Assembly: GCA_041690495.1 (NCBI GenBank)
Contig: JAWLHE010000001.1
Location: 496,001 to 560,000 of the forward strand
Length of the DNA stretch: 64,000 bases
Direction: 5' to 3'
Source: DATAAP01 sp041690495
GTDB lineage: Bacteria > Pseudomonadota > Alphaproteobacteria > CACIAM-22H2
Under the pieces are notes generated by a model that worked only from the letters and a program-made list of their open reading frames with translations, had not been told where the DNA came from and did no database searches. The position numbers were made by a program, and so were the translations under genes. Below, one piece after another: positions 23,833 to 34,553 of the stretch (positions within the stretch are counted from its first letter, which is position 1; each line of letters begins with the position of its first letter).

Positions 23833-24480
23833 TTACGGTGCCTTTTCCTGCTCGACAATCCCCTGCGCCTTCATCATGCGCTGGACCGCCGGCCGCGCCC
23901 TGACGCGGTCGGTGAGCTGCTTGATGTGGAGATAGCGGTAGGCGGGCTTGTCGAACCAGCGGCTCCAGCGCGCCAGCATGTGCAGGAAGATGTCGGCGGC
24001 GCTGAACGTCTCGCCGAGCAGATAGGGGCCGCGCACGGCCAGCTCGGCATCAATGTAGATGAACATGCCGGTCAGCCGCCGCATGGCACTGGCCTTGAGC
24101 TGCTGCTGCGTGTTCGGCGCCCCGGGAAACGTCTTCTCCGGGTAGAAATACTCGAGAAAGGCCGGCTGCAGCGTGTTGGAGAGATAGAGCAGCCACTGGT
24201 ACCACAGCGCGCGCTCGCGCGTCCCGGGCGTCGGCGCCAGCTTCGCGTCGGGATGCGTGTCCGCGAGATGCATGATGATGGCCGCCGACTCGGTCAGGAT
24301 GAAGTCGCCGTCGACCAGTACCGGCACGCGGCCCTTGGGATTGAGCTTCAGATACTCCGGCCGCTGATGCGCCTTCTTCTCGAGATTGACGAGGACCAGC
24401 TCGTGCGGCGCGCCAATCTCCTCGAGCACGGCATGCGGCGCCATCGCGGCGGAGCCGGGCGCATAGAACAGCGTGTACAT
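23833..24480 (-). CDS. glutathione S-transferase family protein
   Basis: 215 residues. Thioredoxin-like N-terminal domain with MYTLFYAPGSAAMAPHAVLEE, the cis-Pro motif GRVPVLVDGD and glutathione-binding LTESAAIIMHLAD; the C-terminal all-helical domain ends GPYLLGETFSAADIFLHML, the conserved capping box. The residue at the usual catalytic position is Tyr or Ser in the first loop, compatible with beta-class or related enzymes. Cytosolic. It is 53 bases behind the DoxX gene start region on the same strand and 22 bases ahead of the ExoD stop. Confidence 0.9.
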   Translation of the reverse strand: MYTLFYAPGSAAMAPHAVLEEIGAPHELVLVNLEKKAHQRPEYLKLNPKGRVPVLVDGDFILTESAAIIMHLADTHPDAKLAPTPGTRERALWYQWLLYLSNTLQPAFLEYFYPEKTFPGAPNTQQQLKASAMRRLTGMFIYIDAELAVRGPYLLGETFSAADIFLHMLARWSRWFDKPAYRYLHIKQLTDRVRARPAVQRMMKAQGIVEQEKAP

Positions 24481-24502
24481 GGATCCCTCCCGCGGATTCG
24501 GT

Positions 24503-25135
24503 TCAGAGGCCGAGCACGGCCCGGGCGGCGAAGTAGATGCCGGCGATGATGCCGCCGCCGACGAGCAGCGCGATGCCGATCGCGACCGCCGCGGCCGCCA
24601 CGCCGACGATCACGGCGGCGCCGTCGCGCTCGATCACGCCCAGTGCGATCAGCGCCTGGGCGACCGCCGGCGGCTGGTTGGCGAACGGGATCGGCAGCGC
24701 CACGGCGACCGACAGCAGCAGCAGCACGACGCCGAGCAGACCTTCGGCGAGCCGCGTCGACATGACCACGAGCCGCGGCTGCAGCAGGCGCTCGAGCCTC
24801 GTCAGATAAGGGTCCGCCTTGGCGACCATGGTGCGGAAATCCTTCATCGCGATCGAGCGTTCGAGCACGAAGCCCGGCAGCCAGGGCCGCCTCGCGCCGA
24901 CGATCATCTGCAGCGAAATGACGATCTGCGGGACGCCGAATACGGTCGAGAGCCCGGGGATGGTCCCGAGCCCGACCGCATTGGGCAGCGACAGGATCAG
25001 CATCAGCACGCCGAACGCGCGTTCGTCGAGCACGGCGAGCAGATCGGCGAGCTTGACGCGCTCCTTCGGCTCGCGCGCGAGATCGGCGATGATCTGCGAG
25101 ACCTTGCGCTGTTGCGATGCGCCGCGTGGCTTCAT
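24503..25135 (-). CDS. exopolysaccharide synthesis protein ExoD family
   Basis: 210 residues from ATG 25135. The ExoD domain is seen in KVSQIIADLAREPKERVKLADLL, ERAFGVLMLILSLPNAVGLG, GLSTVFGVPQIVISLQMIVG and RPWLPGFVLERSI; three or four C-terminal hydrophobic helices follow (LGVVLLLLSVAVALPIPF, AAVIVGVAAAAVAIGIALLV). ExoD was named for an exopolysaccharide and alkali-tolerance phenotype in Sinorhizobium; its molecular action is unknown. It follows xerC by 8 bases and likely shares its transcript. Confidence 0.88.
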   Translation of the reverse strand: MKPRGASQQRKVSQIIADLAREPKERVKLADLLAVLDERAFGVLMLILSLPNAVGLGTIPGLSTVFGVPQIVISLQMIVGARRPWLPGFVLERSIAMKDFRTMVAKADPYLTRLERLLQPRLVVMSTRLAEGLLGVVLLLLSVAVALPIPFANQPPAVAQALIALGVIERDGAAVIVGVAAAAVAIGIALLVGGGIIAGIYFAARAVLGL

Positions 25136-25143
25136 TACCGACC

Positions 25144-26136
25144 TCAAGGCTGCGGCCCGGCCGGTTTGCGCGCGCGCGGGTGAGCCTCGTCGTATACCGC
25201 GAGAATGCGCTCGGCGTCGACCGCGGTGTAGCGCTGTGTCGTCGACAGCGAGGCGTGGCCGAGCAGCTCCTGGATCGCGCGCAGGTCGCCGCCGGCCGCG
25301 AGCAGATGGGTCGCGAAGCTGTGGCGCAGCGCATGCGGCGTCGCGGACTCCGGCAGGCCGAGCATGGCGCGCAGCCGGCGCACGCGCGCCTGCACGACGC
25401 CGGCCTGCAGGCGCCTGCCGCGCGCGCCGAGGAAGAGCGCACCATCGCGCCCCGGCCGATAGGGGCAGCGCGCGACGTAATCCTCGACCGCCTCGCGGAT
25501 CGCGTCGAGTAGGGGGACGACGCGCTGCTTGCGGCCCTTGCCGAGCACCGTGAGGCTGTCGGCGAGCGGCAGCGCATCGCGGTTCAGCGACAGCGCCTCG
25601 TCGATGCGCAGACCGGCGCCGTAGAGCAGCATCATCAGCGCGGTGTCGCGCGCGGCGATCCACGGCTCGTCGCTGAGCTGTTCGATCGCATCGACGCTCG
25701 CCCCGGCATCGGCCTCCGACAGCGCCTTGGGCACCGCGCGCGGCAGCTTCGGTGTGCGCAGGCCGGCGAGATGCGGGTTGTGGACGAAGCCCTGCCGGTC
25801 GAGCCAGCGGAAGAAGTTGCGCAGCACGGACAGGGCCCGTGCGTTCGAGGCGGCCTCATGACCGGTCGCCACGCGCCGGGCGAGCCAGGCGCGGAAATCG
25901 GCGGCGCGCAGCCCGGCGAGCGCCGGCAGATCCGCCGGCCCGCCGAGATGGTCGGAAAGAAAGGCGAAGAAGAACGCGACGTCGCGCGCATAGGCGGCGA
26001 TGGTGTGGCGCGATGCGCGGCGCTCGCTCGCCAGCCATTCGAGCCAATCGCCGTAGGTCCGTGCCGCGTCGGTCCCGGCAAGCAATGCAGCCGGCTGCCC
26101 CGCCTCGCGCGCCGCACTCACCCGCGGTCGAGCCAT
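25144..26136 (-). CDS. xerC: tyrosine recombinase XerC
   Basis: 330 residues. N-terminal SAM-like domain (DWLEWLASERRASRHTIAAYARD) and C-terminal catalytic domain with all key residues: Arg in YGAGLRIDEALSL, Lys in LGKGRKQRVVPL, HALRHSFATHLL (His-x-x-Arg), the later His in LLGHASLSTTQRYT and the nucleophile Tyr in that same stretch. With XerD it resolves chromosome dimers at dif. Its 3' neighbours xerC-exoD and 5' neighbour DUF484 (19-base overlap) match the known proteobacterial pairing of DUF484 with xerC. Confidence 0.95.
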   Translation of the reverse strand: MARPRVSAAREAGQPAALLAGTDAARTYGDWLEWLASERRASRHTIAAYARDVAFFFAFLSDHLGGPADLPALAGLRAADFRAWLARRVATGHEAASNARALSVLRNFFRWLDRQGFVHNPHLAGLRTPKLPRAVPKALSEADAGASVDAIEQLSDEPWIAARDTALMMLLYGAGLRIDEALSLNRDALPLADSLTVLGKGRKQRVVPLLDAIREAVEDYVARCPYRPGRDGALFLGARGRRLQAGVVQARVRRLRAMLGLPESATPHALRHSFATHLLAAGGDLRAIQELLGHASLSTTQRYTAVDAERILAVYDEAHPRARKPAGPQP

Positions 26137-26831
26137 GCCCGAATCGCCAGCTCCACGACGCGGCCCAGGAACGTAAGAAGCTCGGTGCCCTGGCCCGGAT
26201 GGAACTTGTCCGGATCGCGCGCGCCGAAGGCCAGCACGCCGACGGGCGCGTCGCGGCGCAGCTGCATGCGCAGCAGCGCCTGCGAGCGCACCAGGCTCGC
26301 GGCGGCGCCGAACAGCTCGTTCTCGCCCGGCGTGTCGGCGAGCAGCACGACGTCGCGTCCGCCTGCCATCAGCCGGTCGATGCGGCCCTTGGGGAACAGG
26401 CGCAGGCCGCGCGTCTCCTGGCCCGGCGCGACCCGATCGGCGGCCTCGAAGCCGAGGACGACCGCGTCGACCTCGAGATGGACTGCAAGATCGGTCGTGA
26501 TCACCTCGATCAGGTGCTCGAGTGTGGCGGCGCCCAGCATGGCCAGGATCGCGGCGTGCACGCGCGCCTGGATCGACAGGTTCTCGCGCGCGGTGGCGAT
26601 CAACTCGTTCTGCGACTCCTGCAGCTTGCCGAGTTCGCCGCGCAGTCGCTCGAGCATGTAGCGCTGCATGTCCACCACGCCCTCGCCGCGATCGTGCGCG
26701 GGCGGCGTCAGCAGCCGCACGAGGTCGGGGTTCTCGGTCAGGAAGTCGGGGTGGCGGCGCAGATAGTCGGCCACCTCCGATCCGGTCGGGCCGGTGCGCG
26801 TGAGGCGAGGGGCGCTTTCGCGTTCGGCCAC
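26118..26831 (-). CDS. DUF484 family protein
   Basis: 237 residues, GTG start. The N-terminal motif VADYLRRHPDFLTENPDLVRLL is diagnostic for DUF484, followed by a coiled coil (MQRYMLERLRGELGKLQESQ) and a GAF-like domain (LEHLIEVITTDLAVHLEVDAVVLG, quoted in parts). DUF484 genes are typically next to xerC; here the stop overlaps the xerC start by 19 bases, so translation is likely coupled. The role is unknown. Confidence 0.9.
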   Translation of the reverse strand: MAERESAPRLTRTGPTGSEVADYLRRHPDFLTENPDLVRLLTPPAHDRGEGVVDMQRYMLERLRGELGKLQESQNELIATARENLSIQARVHAAILAMLGAATLEHLIEVITTDLAVHLEVDAVVLGFEAADRVAPGQETRGLRLFPKGRIDRLMAGGRDVVLLADTPGENELFGAAASLVRSQALLRMQLRRDAPVGVLAFGARDPDKFHPGQGTELLTFLGRVVELAIRAWLDRG

Positions 26832-26840
26832 GATGATGCC

Positions 26841-27503
26841 TCAGACCTTGAGAATCGACTGGCCGGTCTTCTGCCAGTCGGCGAGGAACGCGGCGAGCCC
26901 CTTGTCGGTCAGCGGATGGGCGAAGAGCTGGCGCATGACGTTGGGCGGCATCGTCGCAACATGGGCACCCAGTTTCGCCGATTCAACGACGTGGATCGGA
27001 TGGCGCACCGAGGCGACCAGGATCTCGGTCTTGAAGCCCGGGTACTGCCGGTAGATCTGGCAGATGTCGCGGATCAGCGCCATCCCGTCGCTGCCGATAT
27101 CGTCGAGCCGCCCGACGAACGGCGAGATGAAGCTGGCGCCGGCCTTGGCCGCGAGGATCGCCTGCGCAGCGGAGAAGCACAGCGTGACATTGACCATCGT
27201 GCCTTCGCCGGAGAGCGTCTTGCACGTCTTGAGGCCGTCGGGCGTCAGCGGCACCTTGACCGTCACGTTCTTGGCGATCTTGGCGAGGGCGCGGCCTTCG
27301 GCGAGCATCGTCGCGTGATCGGTCGCAGCCACCTCCGCGCTGATCGGGCCCGGGACGATGTCACAGATTTCTTTCACGACGTCGAGAAACTTGCGGCCCG
27401 ACTTCGCGACCAGCGACGGATTGGTCGTGACGCCGTCGACCAGGCCGGTCGCGGCAAGATCCCGAATCTCGTTCAGATCGGCCGTATCTATAAAAAATTT
27501 CAT
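26841..27503 (-). CDS. Fsa-type transaldolase
   Basis: 220 residues from ATG 27503 (MKFFIDTADLNEI). TTNPSLVAK loop, Schiff-base Lys83 in NVTVKVPLTPDG, VNVTLCFSAAQAILAAKAGA and SPFVGRLDDIGSDG are all intact. This is the short transaldolase/fructose-6-phosphate aldolase subfamily that forms decamers; members act as transaldolase in the pentose phosphate pathway or as an aldolase, and sequence alone does not separate the two here. It is divergent from priA with 85 bases between starts and 9 bases ahead of DUF484. Confidence 0.92.
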   Translation of the reverse strand: MKFFIDTADLNEIRDLAATGLVDGVTTNPSLVAKSGRKFLDVVKEICDIVPGPISAEVAATDHATMLAEGRALAKIAKNVTVKVPLTPDGLKTCKTLSGEGTMVNVTLCFSAAQAILAAKAGASFISPFVGRLDDIGSDGMALIRDICQIYRQYPGFKTEILVASVRHPIHVVESAKLGAHVATMPPNVMRQLFAHPLTDKGLAAFLADWQKTGQSILKV

Positions 27504-27588
27504 GGACCTCGATGGCTCATTGCGACGTGCGACTCTGCACGCTTGCTTCGCGTGACCCATAACCCATCGCGCGGGTAAAGTGTAGCCC

Positions 27589-29844
27589 ATGGTGATTCGC
27601 CACGCCAGTTCGCCGCCGCCGCTCGACGACGCATTCGAGGACGAGCATCCGGCCTGCGTGCGTCTGCGAGTCCTGCTTCCGTTGCCGCTCGACGGCGCCT
27701 ATGACTACAAGGCGTCGCCGGCCGCGAATCTGCAGCCGGGCGATTTCGTGCGCGTGCCGCTCGGCTCGCGCCACGTCAACGGCGTGGTGTGGGACGACGC
27801 GGAAGACGAAGGCGATCCGGTTCCGGATGAGAAGCTCAAGCGCGTCGTCGCGCGACTCGACGTGCCGGCGATGGCGGCGCCGATGCGACGCTTCGTCGAC
27901 TGGGTCGCCCGCTACACGATGACGCCGCCGGGTGCCGTGCTGCGCATGGCAATGAGCGTCGAGGCGGCGCTCGAGCCGCGGCGCCCGCTCGTGGCGCTCG
28001 CCGCGACAAGCGCCGCGCCCGATCCCGCCGCCCCGCAGCAGCTCGAGCCGCGGCTGACGAGGGCGCGCCGTCGCGTGATGGAAGCGCTGGCGGCGCGCGG
28101 CCCTTGCCCGGCCGGCGAACTCGCGCGCGCGGCCGGTGTCGGCGCCGGCGTGGTGCGCGGCATGGTTGAACTCGGCTGGCTGGAAACCGTGGCCGTTGAC
28201 CGCCCGGCGCCGCAGGCACCCGACGGCCGGCGGCCCGGCCCGGCGCTGTCGGAGGATCAGCGCGCCGCCGCCGACGCGCTGATCGCCCGGCTGGGCGAGG
28301 GCTTCTCGGTCACCCTGCTCGACGGCGTGACCGGCTCGGGCAAGACGGAGGTGTATTTCGAGGCGATCGCCGCGGCGCTCGCATCCGGGCGGCAGGTGCT
28401 GGTGCTGCTGCCCGAAATCGCGATGAGCGCGCAATGGCTCGACCGCTTCGCCGCGCGGTTCGGCGCCGCGCCGGCGGCGTGGCATTCGGAGCTCGGGCAG
28501 GCGGCGCGGTGCCGCACCTGGCGCGATGTCGCCGAGGGCCGTGCGCGCGTGGTGGTCGGTGCGCGCTCGGCCCTGTTCCTGCCGTTCACAGAGCTCGGCC
28601 TCGTCGTCGTCGACGAGGAACATGAAGCGGCCTTCAAGCAGGAGGACGGCGTCATCTATCACGCGCGCGATATGGCGGTGGTCCGCGCGCGGCTCGGCGA
28701 ATTCCCGATCGTGCTCGCCTCGGCGACCCCGTCGCTGGAGACCGTGGTCAATGTCGAGCTGGGCCGCTATCACGTCCGCTATCTGCCGGCGCGCCATGGC
28801 GGCGCGCTCCTGCCCGACATCGCCACGATCGACCTGCGGCGTACGCCGCCCGCGCGCCAGAGCTGGCTGTCGCCGCCGCTGCGCGAGGCGCTGAAGCAGA
28901 CGCTCGAGGACGGGGAGCAGGCGATGCTGTTCCTCAATCGCCGCGGCTACGCGCCGCTGACACTGTGCCGCGCCTGCGGCCACCGCCTGCAATGCCCGAG
29001 CTGCACCGCATGGCTGGTCGAGCACCGGCTCGCCGGGCGCCTGCAATGCCATCACTGTGGCTTCGCGACACGCCCGCCGCGCACCTGCCCGTCATGCCAG
29101 GCCGAGGACAGCTTCGCCGTATGCGGTCCCGGCGTCGAGCGCATCGCCGAGGAGGCCGCGGCGCTGTTTCCGCAAGCCAAGGTGGAAATCATCACCAGCG
29201 ATACGATCAGCGGACCGGACAGCGCCAGCGCTTTCGTCGCGCGCATGGCCGACAAGGAGATCGACCTGCTGATCGGCACGCAGATCGTCGCCAAGGGGCA
29301 TCACTTCCCGATGCTGACCCTGGTCGGCGTCGTCGACGCCGATCTCGGTCTTGCCGGCGGCGATCTGCGCGCGACCGAGCGCACCTATCAGCTCCTGCAT
29401 CAGGTCGCCGGCCGTGCGGGCCGCGCCGGACGGCCGGGCCGCGTGCTGCTGCAGACTTACATGCCCGAGCACCCGGTGATGCGCGCGCTGGTGAGCTGGC
29501 AGCGCGACAGTTTTCTGGTGGCGGAGGCGGAGGAGCGTTCGCGTCTCAACCTGCCGCCTTTCGGCCGGCTCGCCGCGATCATTCTTGCCGGCCCGGACGA
29601 GCGTCAGGTCGACGAGGCCGGGCGGCGTCTCGCGCGCGCGGTCCCGCGCGCTCCCGACATCGCGGTTCTCGGTCCGGCGCCAGCACCGCTGGCGATCCTG
29701 CGCGGCCGCCACCGCCGCCGCTTTCTCGTCAAGGCTAGCCGCGCCGCCAACCTTCAGGGGGCCATCGCAGATTGGCTCGGCCGTGTCGAAGTGCCGCACC
29801 AGGTCCGCCTCTACGTAGATATTGATCCCTATAGCTTTCTCTGA
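27589..29844 (+). CDS. priA: primosomal protein N' (replication restart helicase)
   Basis: 751 residues. 3'-DNA-binding N-terminal domain (VLLPLPLDGAYDYKA), a winged-helix part around residues 150-200, then the helicase with Walker A DGVTGSGKTEVY, DEEH box VVVDEEHEAAFKQ, SATPSLE and the zinc-binding cysteines in CRACGHRLQCPSCTAWL and CHHCGF-CPSC; the last helicase motifs LIGTQIVAKGHHFP and HQVAGRAGRAGRPG are present. It restarts stalled replication forks. The gene is followed after 168 bases by the atp operon. Confidence 0.95.
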   Translation: MVIRHASSPPPLDDAFEDEHPACVRLRVLLPLPLDGAYDYKASPAANLQPGDFVRVPLGSRHVNGVVWDDAEDEGDPVPDEKLKRVVARLDVPAMAAPMRRFVDWVARYTMTPPGAVLRMAMSVEAALEPRRPLVALAATSAAPDPAAPQQLEPRLTRARRRVMEALAARGPCPAGELARAAGVGAGVVRGMVELGWLETVAVDRPAPQAPDGRRPGPALSEDQRAAADALIARLGEGFSVTLLDGVTGSGKTEVYFEAIAAALASGRQVLVLLPEIAMSAQWLDRFAARFGAAPAAWHSELGQAARCRTWRDVAEGRARVVVGARSALFLPFTELGLVVVDEEHEAAFKQEDGVIYHARDMAVVRARLGEFPIVLASATPSLETVVNVELGRYHVRYLPARHGGALLPDIATIDLRRTPPARQSWLSPPLREALKQTLEDGEQAMLFLNRRGYAPLTLCRACGHRLQCPSCTAWLVEHRLAGRLQCHHCGFATRPPRTCPSCQAEDSFAVCGPGVERIAEEAAALFPQAKVEIITSDTISGPDSASAFVARMADKEIDLLIGTQIVAKGHHFPMLTLVGVVDADLGLAGGDLRATERTYQLLHQVAGRAGRAGRPGRVLLQTYMPEHPVMRALVSWQRDSFLVAEAEERSRLNLPPFGRLAAIILAGPDERQVDEAGRRLARAVPRAPDIAVLGPAPAPLAILRGRHRRRFLVKASRAANLQGAIADWLGRVEVPHQVRLYVDIDPYSFL

Positions 29845-30012
29845 ACTTGTCCCGCGCCGGAACGGGGCTGCGGCCGTGTTGCATCGCCGCATGTGCTGTG
29901 GTAGCACTCCCGCGCCCTTGGGCCGGGCTGCAGCTTCGGCCTGCGGGCTAACTTTGCGTGAACGACGGCGCGGACTCCCCGCGCTGCGGACTTTCGGGGA
30001 CGTCGATCAGCC

Positions 30013-30572
30013 GTGGCTTCCGAGACCTCCTTAGCTTCCGGCCTCGCGGGACGTTATGCGACCGCGCTGTACGAACTCGCCGACGAGGCGAAGCAGCTCG
30101 ATGCCGTTGCCGCCGACCTCGCCCAGCTGAAGGCGATGATCGAGCAGAGCGCCGATCTGCGCCGGTTCGTGTCGAGCCCGCTGGTCAGCCGCGAGCAGCA
30201 GGCCAAGGCGATGGATGCGCTGGTGGCGCAGGCCGGCCTCGGCGACCTGACGCGCCGCTTCATCGGCACGGTCGCCGGCAACCGTCGGCTCTTCGTGCTG
30301 CCCTCGATTGTCAGCGCGTTCATGCGGATGCTGGCCGAGCGCCGCGGCGAGCTGACCGCCGAGGTCACCTCGGCAAAGCCGCTGTCGACCCAGCAGGTCG
30401 AGGCGGTCAACGGCGCACTGCGCACGGCCGTCGGCCGCAAGGTGACGATGGACCTGAAGGTCGATCCCAGGCTCCTCGGCGGGCTGAAGGTGAAGGTCGG
30501 CTCGCGCCTGGTCGACGCCTCGGTCGCCTCCAAGCTGCAACGACTCCAACTCGCGATGAAAGGTTTCGAGTG

Positions 30573-30573
<1 letters not shown>
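30013..30573 (+). CDS. atpH: ATP synthase F1, delta subunit
   Basis: 186 residues with a GTG start (GTGGCTTCC). Typical delta pattern: LAGRYATALYELADEAKQLDAV near the N terminus and the C-terminal ending VDPRLLGGLKVKVGSRLVDASV. It forms the peripheral stalk joint to F1. It opens the alphaproteobacterial F1-only operon atpHAGDC; F0 genes lie elsewhere. The stop overlaps the atpA start (TGATG). The 168-base region after priA presumably carries the operon promoter, but no convincing boxes were seen. Confidence 0.95.
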
Positions 30574-32102
<1,529 letters not shown>

Positions 32103-32122
32103 GCCGAGGCTGACGAGCGAGC

Positions 32123-33004
32123 ATGGCAAGCCTCAAGTCGCTTCGCGTCCGCATCAACAGCGTCAAGTCGACGCAGAAGATCACCTCCGCCATGAAGATG
32201 GTGGCGGCGGCGAAGCTGCGCCGCGCGCAGGACCAGGCGGAGGCGGCGCGCCCCTTCGCCGAACGCATGTCGCGCATGCTCAGCTCGCTGGCTGGCTCGC
32301 TTGCGGGCTCGGCCGGCGCTCCGCCGCTGTTGGCCGGGACCGGCAAGGATCAGGTCCACCTCGTGGTCGTGACGACGTCGGACCGCGGCCTGTGCGGCGC
32401 CTTCAACTCCTCGATCGTGCGCGGCGCGCGCCAGCTCATCCGCCAGCTTCTGTCGGAAGGAAAGACGGTCAAGATCCTGTGCGTCGGCCGCAAGGGCCGC
32501 GACCAGCTCCGCCGCGATTTCGGCCGCCTGATCGTCGACACGATGGAAGAGGTCGGCAAGCGCCGGCTGACCTTCGCCGATGCGCAGCGCGTCACGCAGC
32601 GCATCGTTTCGATGTACGAGGCCGGCGAGTTCGACGTCTGCACGATCATTTACAACCGCTTCAAGTCGGCGATCAGCCAGATCGTCACGCGCCAGCAGCT
32701 CATCCCCTTTCCGGTCGAGGCCGCCGGCACGGAAGGCAGCGAGGGGGGCGCCGTCTACGAGTACGAGCCCGACGAGGAGGAGATCCTGTCGGCGCTGCTT
32801 CCGCGCAACCTTTCGGTCCAGGTGTTCCGCGCGCTGCTCGAGAACGCCGCCTCCGAGCAGGGCGCACGCATGTCGGCGATGGACAGCGCCACGCGCAACG
32901 CCGGCGACATGATCAAGCGTCTCACCCTGAACTACAACCGCACGCGCCAGGCGATGATCACCAAGGAGCTGATCGAGATCATCTCCGGTGCCGAGGCGGT
33001 CTGA
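32123..33004 (+). CDS. atpG: ATP synthase F1, gamma subunit
   Basis: 293 residues. N terminus MASLKSLRVRINSVKSTQKI and TSAMKMVAAAKLRRAQ (the rotor helix), DRGLCGAFNSSI, and C-terminal MDSATRNAGDMIKRLTLNYNRTRQA are diagnostic. It is the central rotating shaft. Near residues 205-220 there is the alphaproteobacterial-style insertion EGSEGGAVYEYEPDEEE. Spacing to atpA and atpD is 20 bases on each side, consistent with one transcript. Confidence 0.97.
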   Translation: MASLKSLRVRINSVKSTQKITSAMKMVAAAKLRRAQDQAEAARPFAERMSRMLSSLAGSLAGSAGAPPLLAGTGKDQVHLVVVTTSDRGLCGAFNSSIVRGARQLIRQLLSEGKTVKILCVGRKGRDQLRRDFGRLIVDTMEEVGKRRLTFADAQRVTQRIVSMYEAGEFDVCTIIYNRFKSAISQIVTRQQLIPFPVEAAGTEGSEGGAVYEYEPDEEEILSALLPRNLSVQVFRALLENAASEQGARMSAMDSATRNAGDMIKRLTLNYNRTRQAMITKELIEIISGAEAV

Positions 33005-33024
33005 TAATCCGTAGGAGCTGAACG

Positions 33025-34449
33025 ATGGCGAAGAACAATGTCGGTCGGATTGCCCAGGTCACGGGCGCGGTCGTCGACGTGCATTTCGACGGCGAGCTGC
33101 CGGAGATCCTGAACGCGCTGCACCTCGACAACCAGGGCAACAAGCTGGTGCTCGAGGTCGCGCAGCATCTGGGCGAGCAGACCGTGCGCGCGATCGCGAT
33201 GGACACGACCGACGGCCTCGTCCGGGGGCAGGAGGTCGTTGACACCGGCGCGCCGATCTCCGTGCCGGTCGGTCCCGAGACGCTCGGCCGCATCATCAAC
33301 GTGATCGGTCAGCCGGTCGACGAGCGCGGACCGGTCAACGCCAAGGCGACCCTGCCGATTCACCGTATGGCTCCGGAATTCATCGACCAGTCCACGGAAG
33401 CCGAGATTCTGGTCACCGGCATCAAGGTCGTCGACCTGCTGGCGCCCTACGCCAAGGGCGGCAAGATCGGCCTGTTCGGCGGCGCCGGAGTCGGGAAGAC
33501 AGTGCTGATCATGGAGCTGATCAACAACGTCGCCAAGGCGCATGGCGGCTATTCGGTGTTCGCCGGCGTCGGCGAACGTACGCGCGAAGGCAACGACCTC
33601 TACAAGGAGATGATCGAGTCGGGCGTCATCAATCTCGACGGCGGGGGCTCGAAGGCGGCGCTGGTGTATGGCCAGATGAACGAGCCGCCGGGCGCCCGCG
33701 CCCGCGTCGGCCTGACCGGCCTCACGCTGGCCGAATACTTCCGCGACCAGGAAGGCCAGGACGTGCTGTTCTTCGTCGACAACATCTTCCGCTTCACCCA
33801 GGCGGGTTCTGAGGTGTCGGCGCTGCTGGGCCGCATTCCCTCGGCGGTGGGCTATCAGCCGACCCTGGCGACCGACATGGGCGCGCTCCAGGAGCGCATC
33901 ACCACCACCAAGAAGGGCTCGATCACCTCGGTGCAGGCCATCTACGTGCCCGCCGACGACCTGACCGACCCTGCACCCGCGACCTCGTTCGCGCACCTTG
34001 ACGCCACGACCGTGCTGTCGCGCCAGATCGCCGAGCTCGGCATCTACCCCGCGGTCGACCCGCTCGACTCGACCAGCCGCATGCTCGACCCGCGCATCGT
34101 CGGCGACGAGCATTACCAGGTCGCGCGCGACGTGCAGCGCATCCTGCAGACCTACAAGTCGCTGCAGGACATCATCGCCATTCTCGGCATGGATGAGCTG
34201 TCGGAGGAAGACAAGCTGACTGTCGCGCGCGCGCGCAAGATCCAGCGCTTCATGTCGCAGCCCTTCCACGTCGCCGAGGTGTTCACCGGCACGCCGGGCG
34301 TGTTCGTCAAGCTCGAGGACACGATCAAGGGCTTCAAGAAGATCGTCGCCGGCGAGTGCGACGACATGCCCGAGGCGTCGTTCTACATGGTCGGCACGAT
34401 CGAGGAAGCCACCGAGAAGGCCCGCAAGATGGCCGCCGAGGCGGCGTAA
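33025..34449 (+). CDS. atpD: ATP synthase F1, beta subunit
   Basis: 474 residues with ribosome site GTAGGAG. Catalytic features: Walker A GGAGVGKTVLIMEL, catalytic Glu in GERTREGNDLY, VLFFVDNIFRFTQAGSEVSALLGR (seen as FVDNIFRFTQAGSE) and the DELSEED-type motif MDELSEEDKL in the C-terminal domain. It is the catalytic subunit. It is followed by a 104-base gap that holds a long inverted repeat before atpC. Confidence 0.98.
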   Translation: MAKNNVGRIAQVTGAVVDVHFDGELPEILNALHLDNQGNKLVLEVAQHLGEQTVRAIAMDTTDGLVRGQEVVDTGAPISVPVGPETLGRIINVIGQPVDERGPVNAKATLPIHRMAPEFIDQSTEAEILVTGIKVVDLLAPYAKGGKIGLFGGAGVGKTVLIMELINNVAKAHGGYSVFAGVGERTREGNDLYKEMIESGVINLDGGGSKAALVYGQMNEPPGARARVGLTGLTLAEYFRDQEGQDVLFFVDNIFRFTQAGSEVSALLGRIPSAVGYQPTLATDMGALQERITTTKKGSITSVQAIYVPADDLTDPAPATSFAHLDATTVLSRQIAELGIYPAVDPLDSTSRMLDPRIVGDEHYQVARDVQRILQTYKSLQDIIAILGMDELSEEDKLTVARARKIQRFMSQPFHVAEVFTGTPGVFVKLEDTIKGFKKIVAGECDDMPEASFYMVGTIEEATEKARKMAAEAA

Positions 34450-34460
34450 GGTGCTTCGGC

Positions 34461-34534
34461 CCTCATGCTTCGACAAGCTCAGCATGAGGACCCAATAGAA
34501 TGGCCTCATCCTGAGCCTGTCGAAGGAAGAGGCC
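34461..34534. repeat. 22-base inverted repeat (CTTCGACAAGCTCAG type) between atpD and atpC
   Basis: The 22 bases at 34468-34489 (CTTCGACAAGCTCAGCATGA then GG) and the reverse complement of 34504-34525 differ at only two positions, giving a hairpin with a 14-base loop. The left copy also folds on itself: CCTCATGCT (34461-34469) pairs with AGCATGAGG (34481-34489). The core CTTCGACARGCTCAG is a motif I know as very common between genes in many alphaproteobacteria. It lies inside the atp operon, ahead of the epsilon gene only. Confidence 0.65.
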
Positions 34535-34553
34535 GGAACGAACGGAATCCCGC

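Noticed and set aside
29958..30572. Upstream extension of the atpA frame through atpH
   Set aside because: The region encodes the delta subunit in another frame, and the ATG at 30573 matches the conserved AtpA N terminus.
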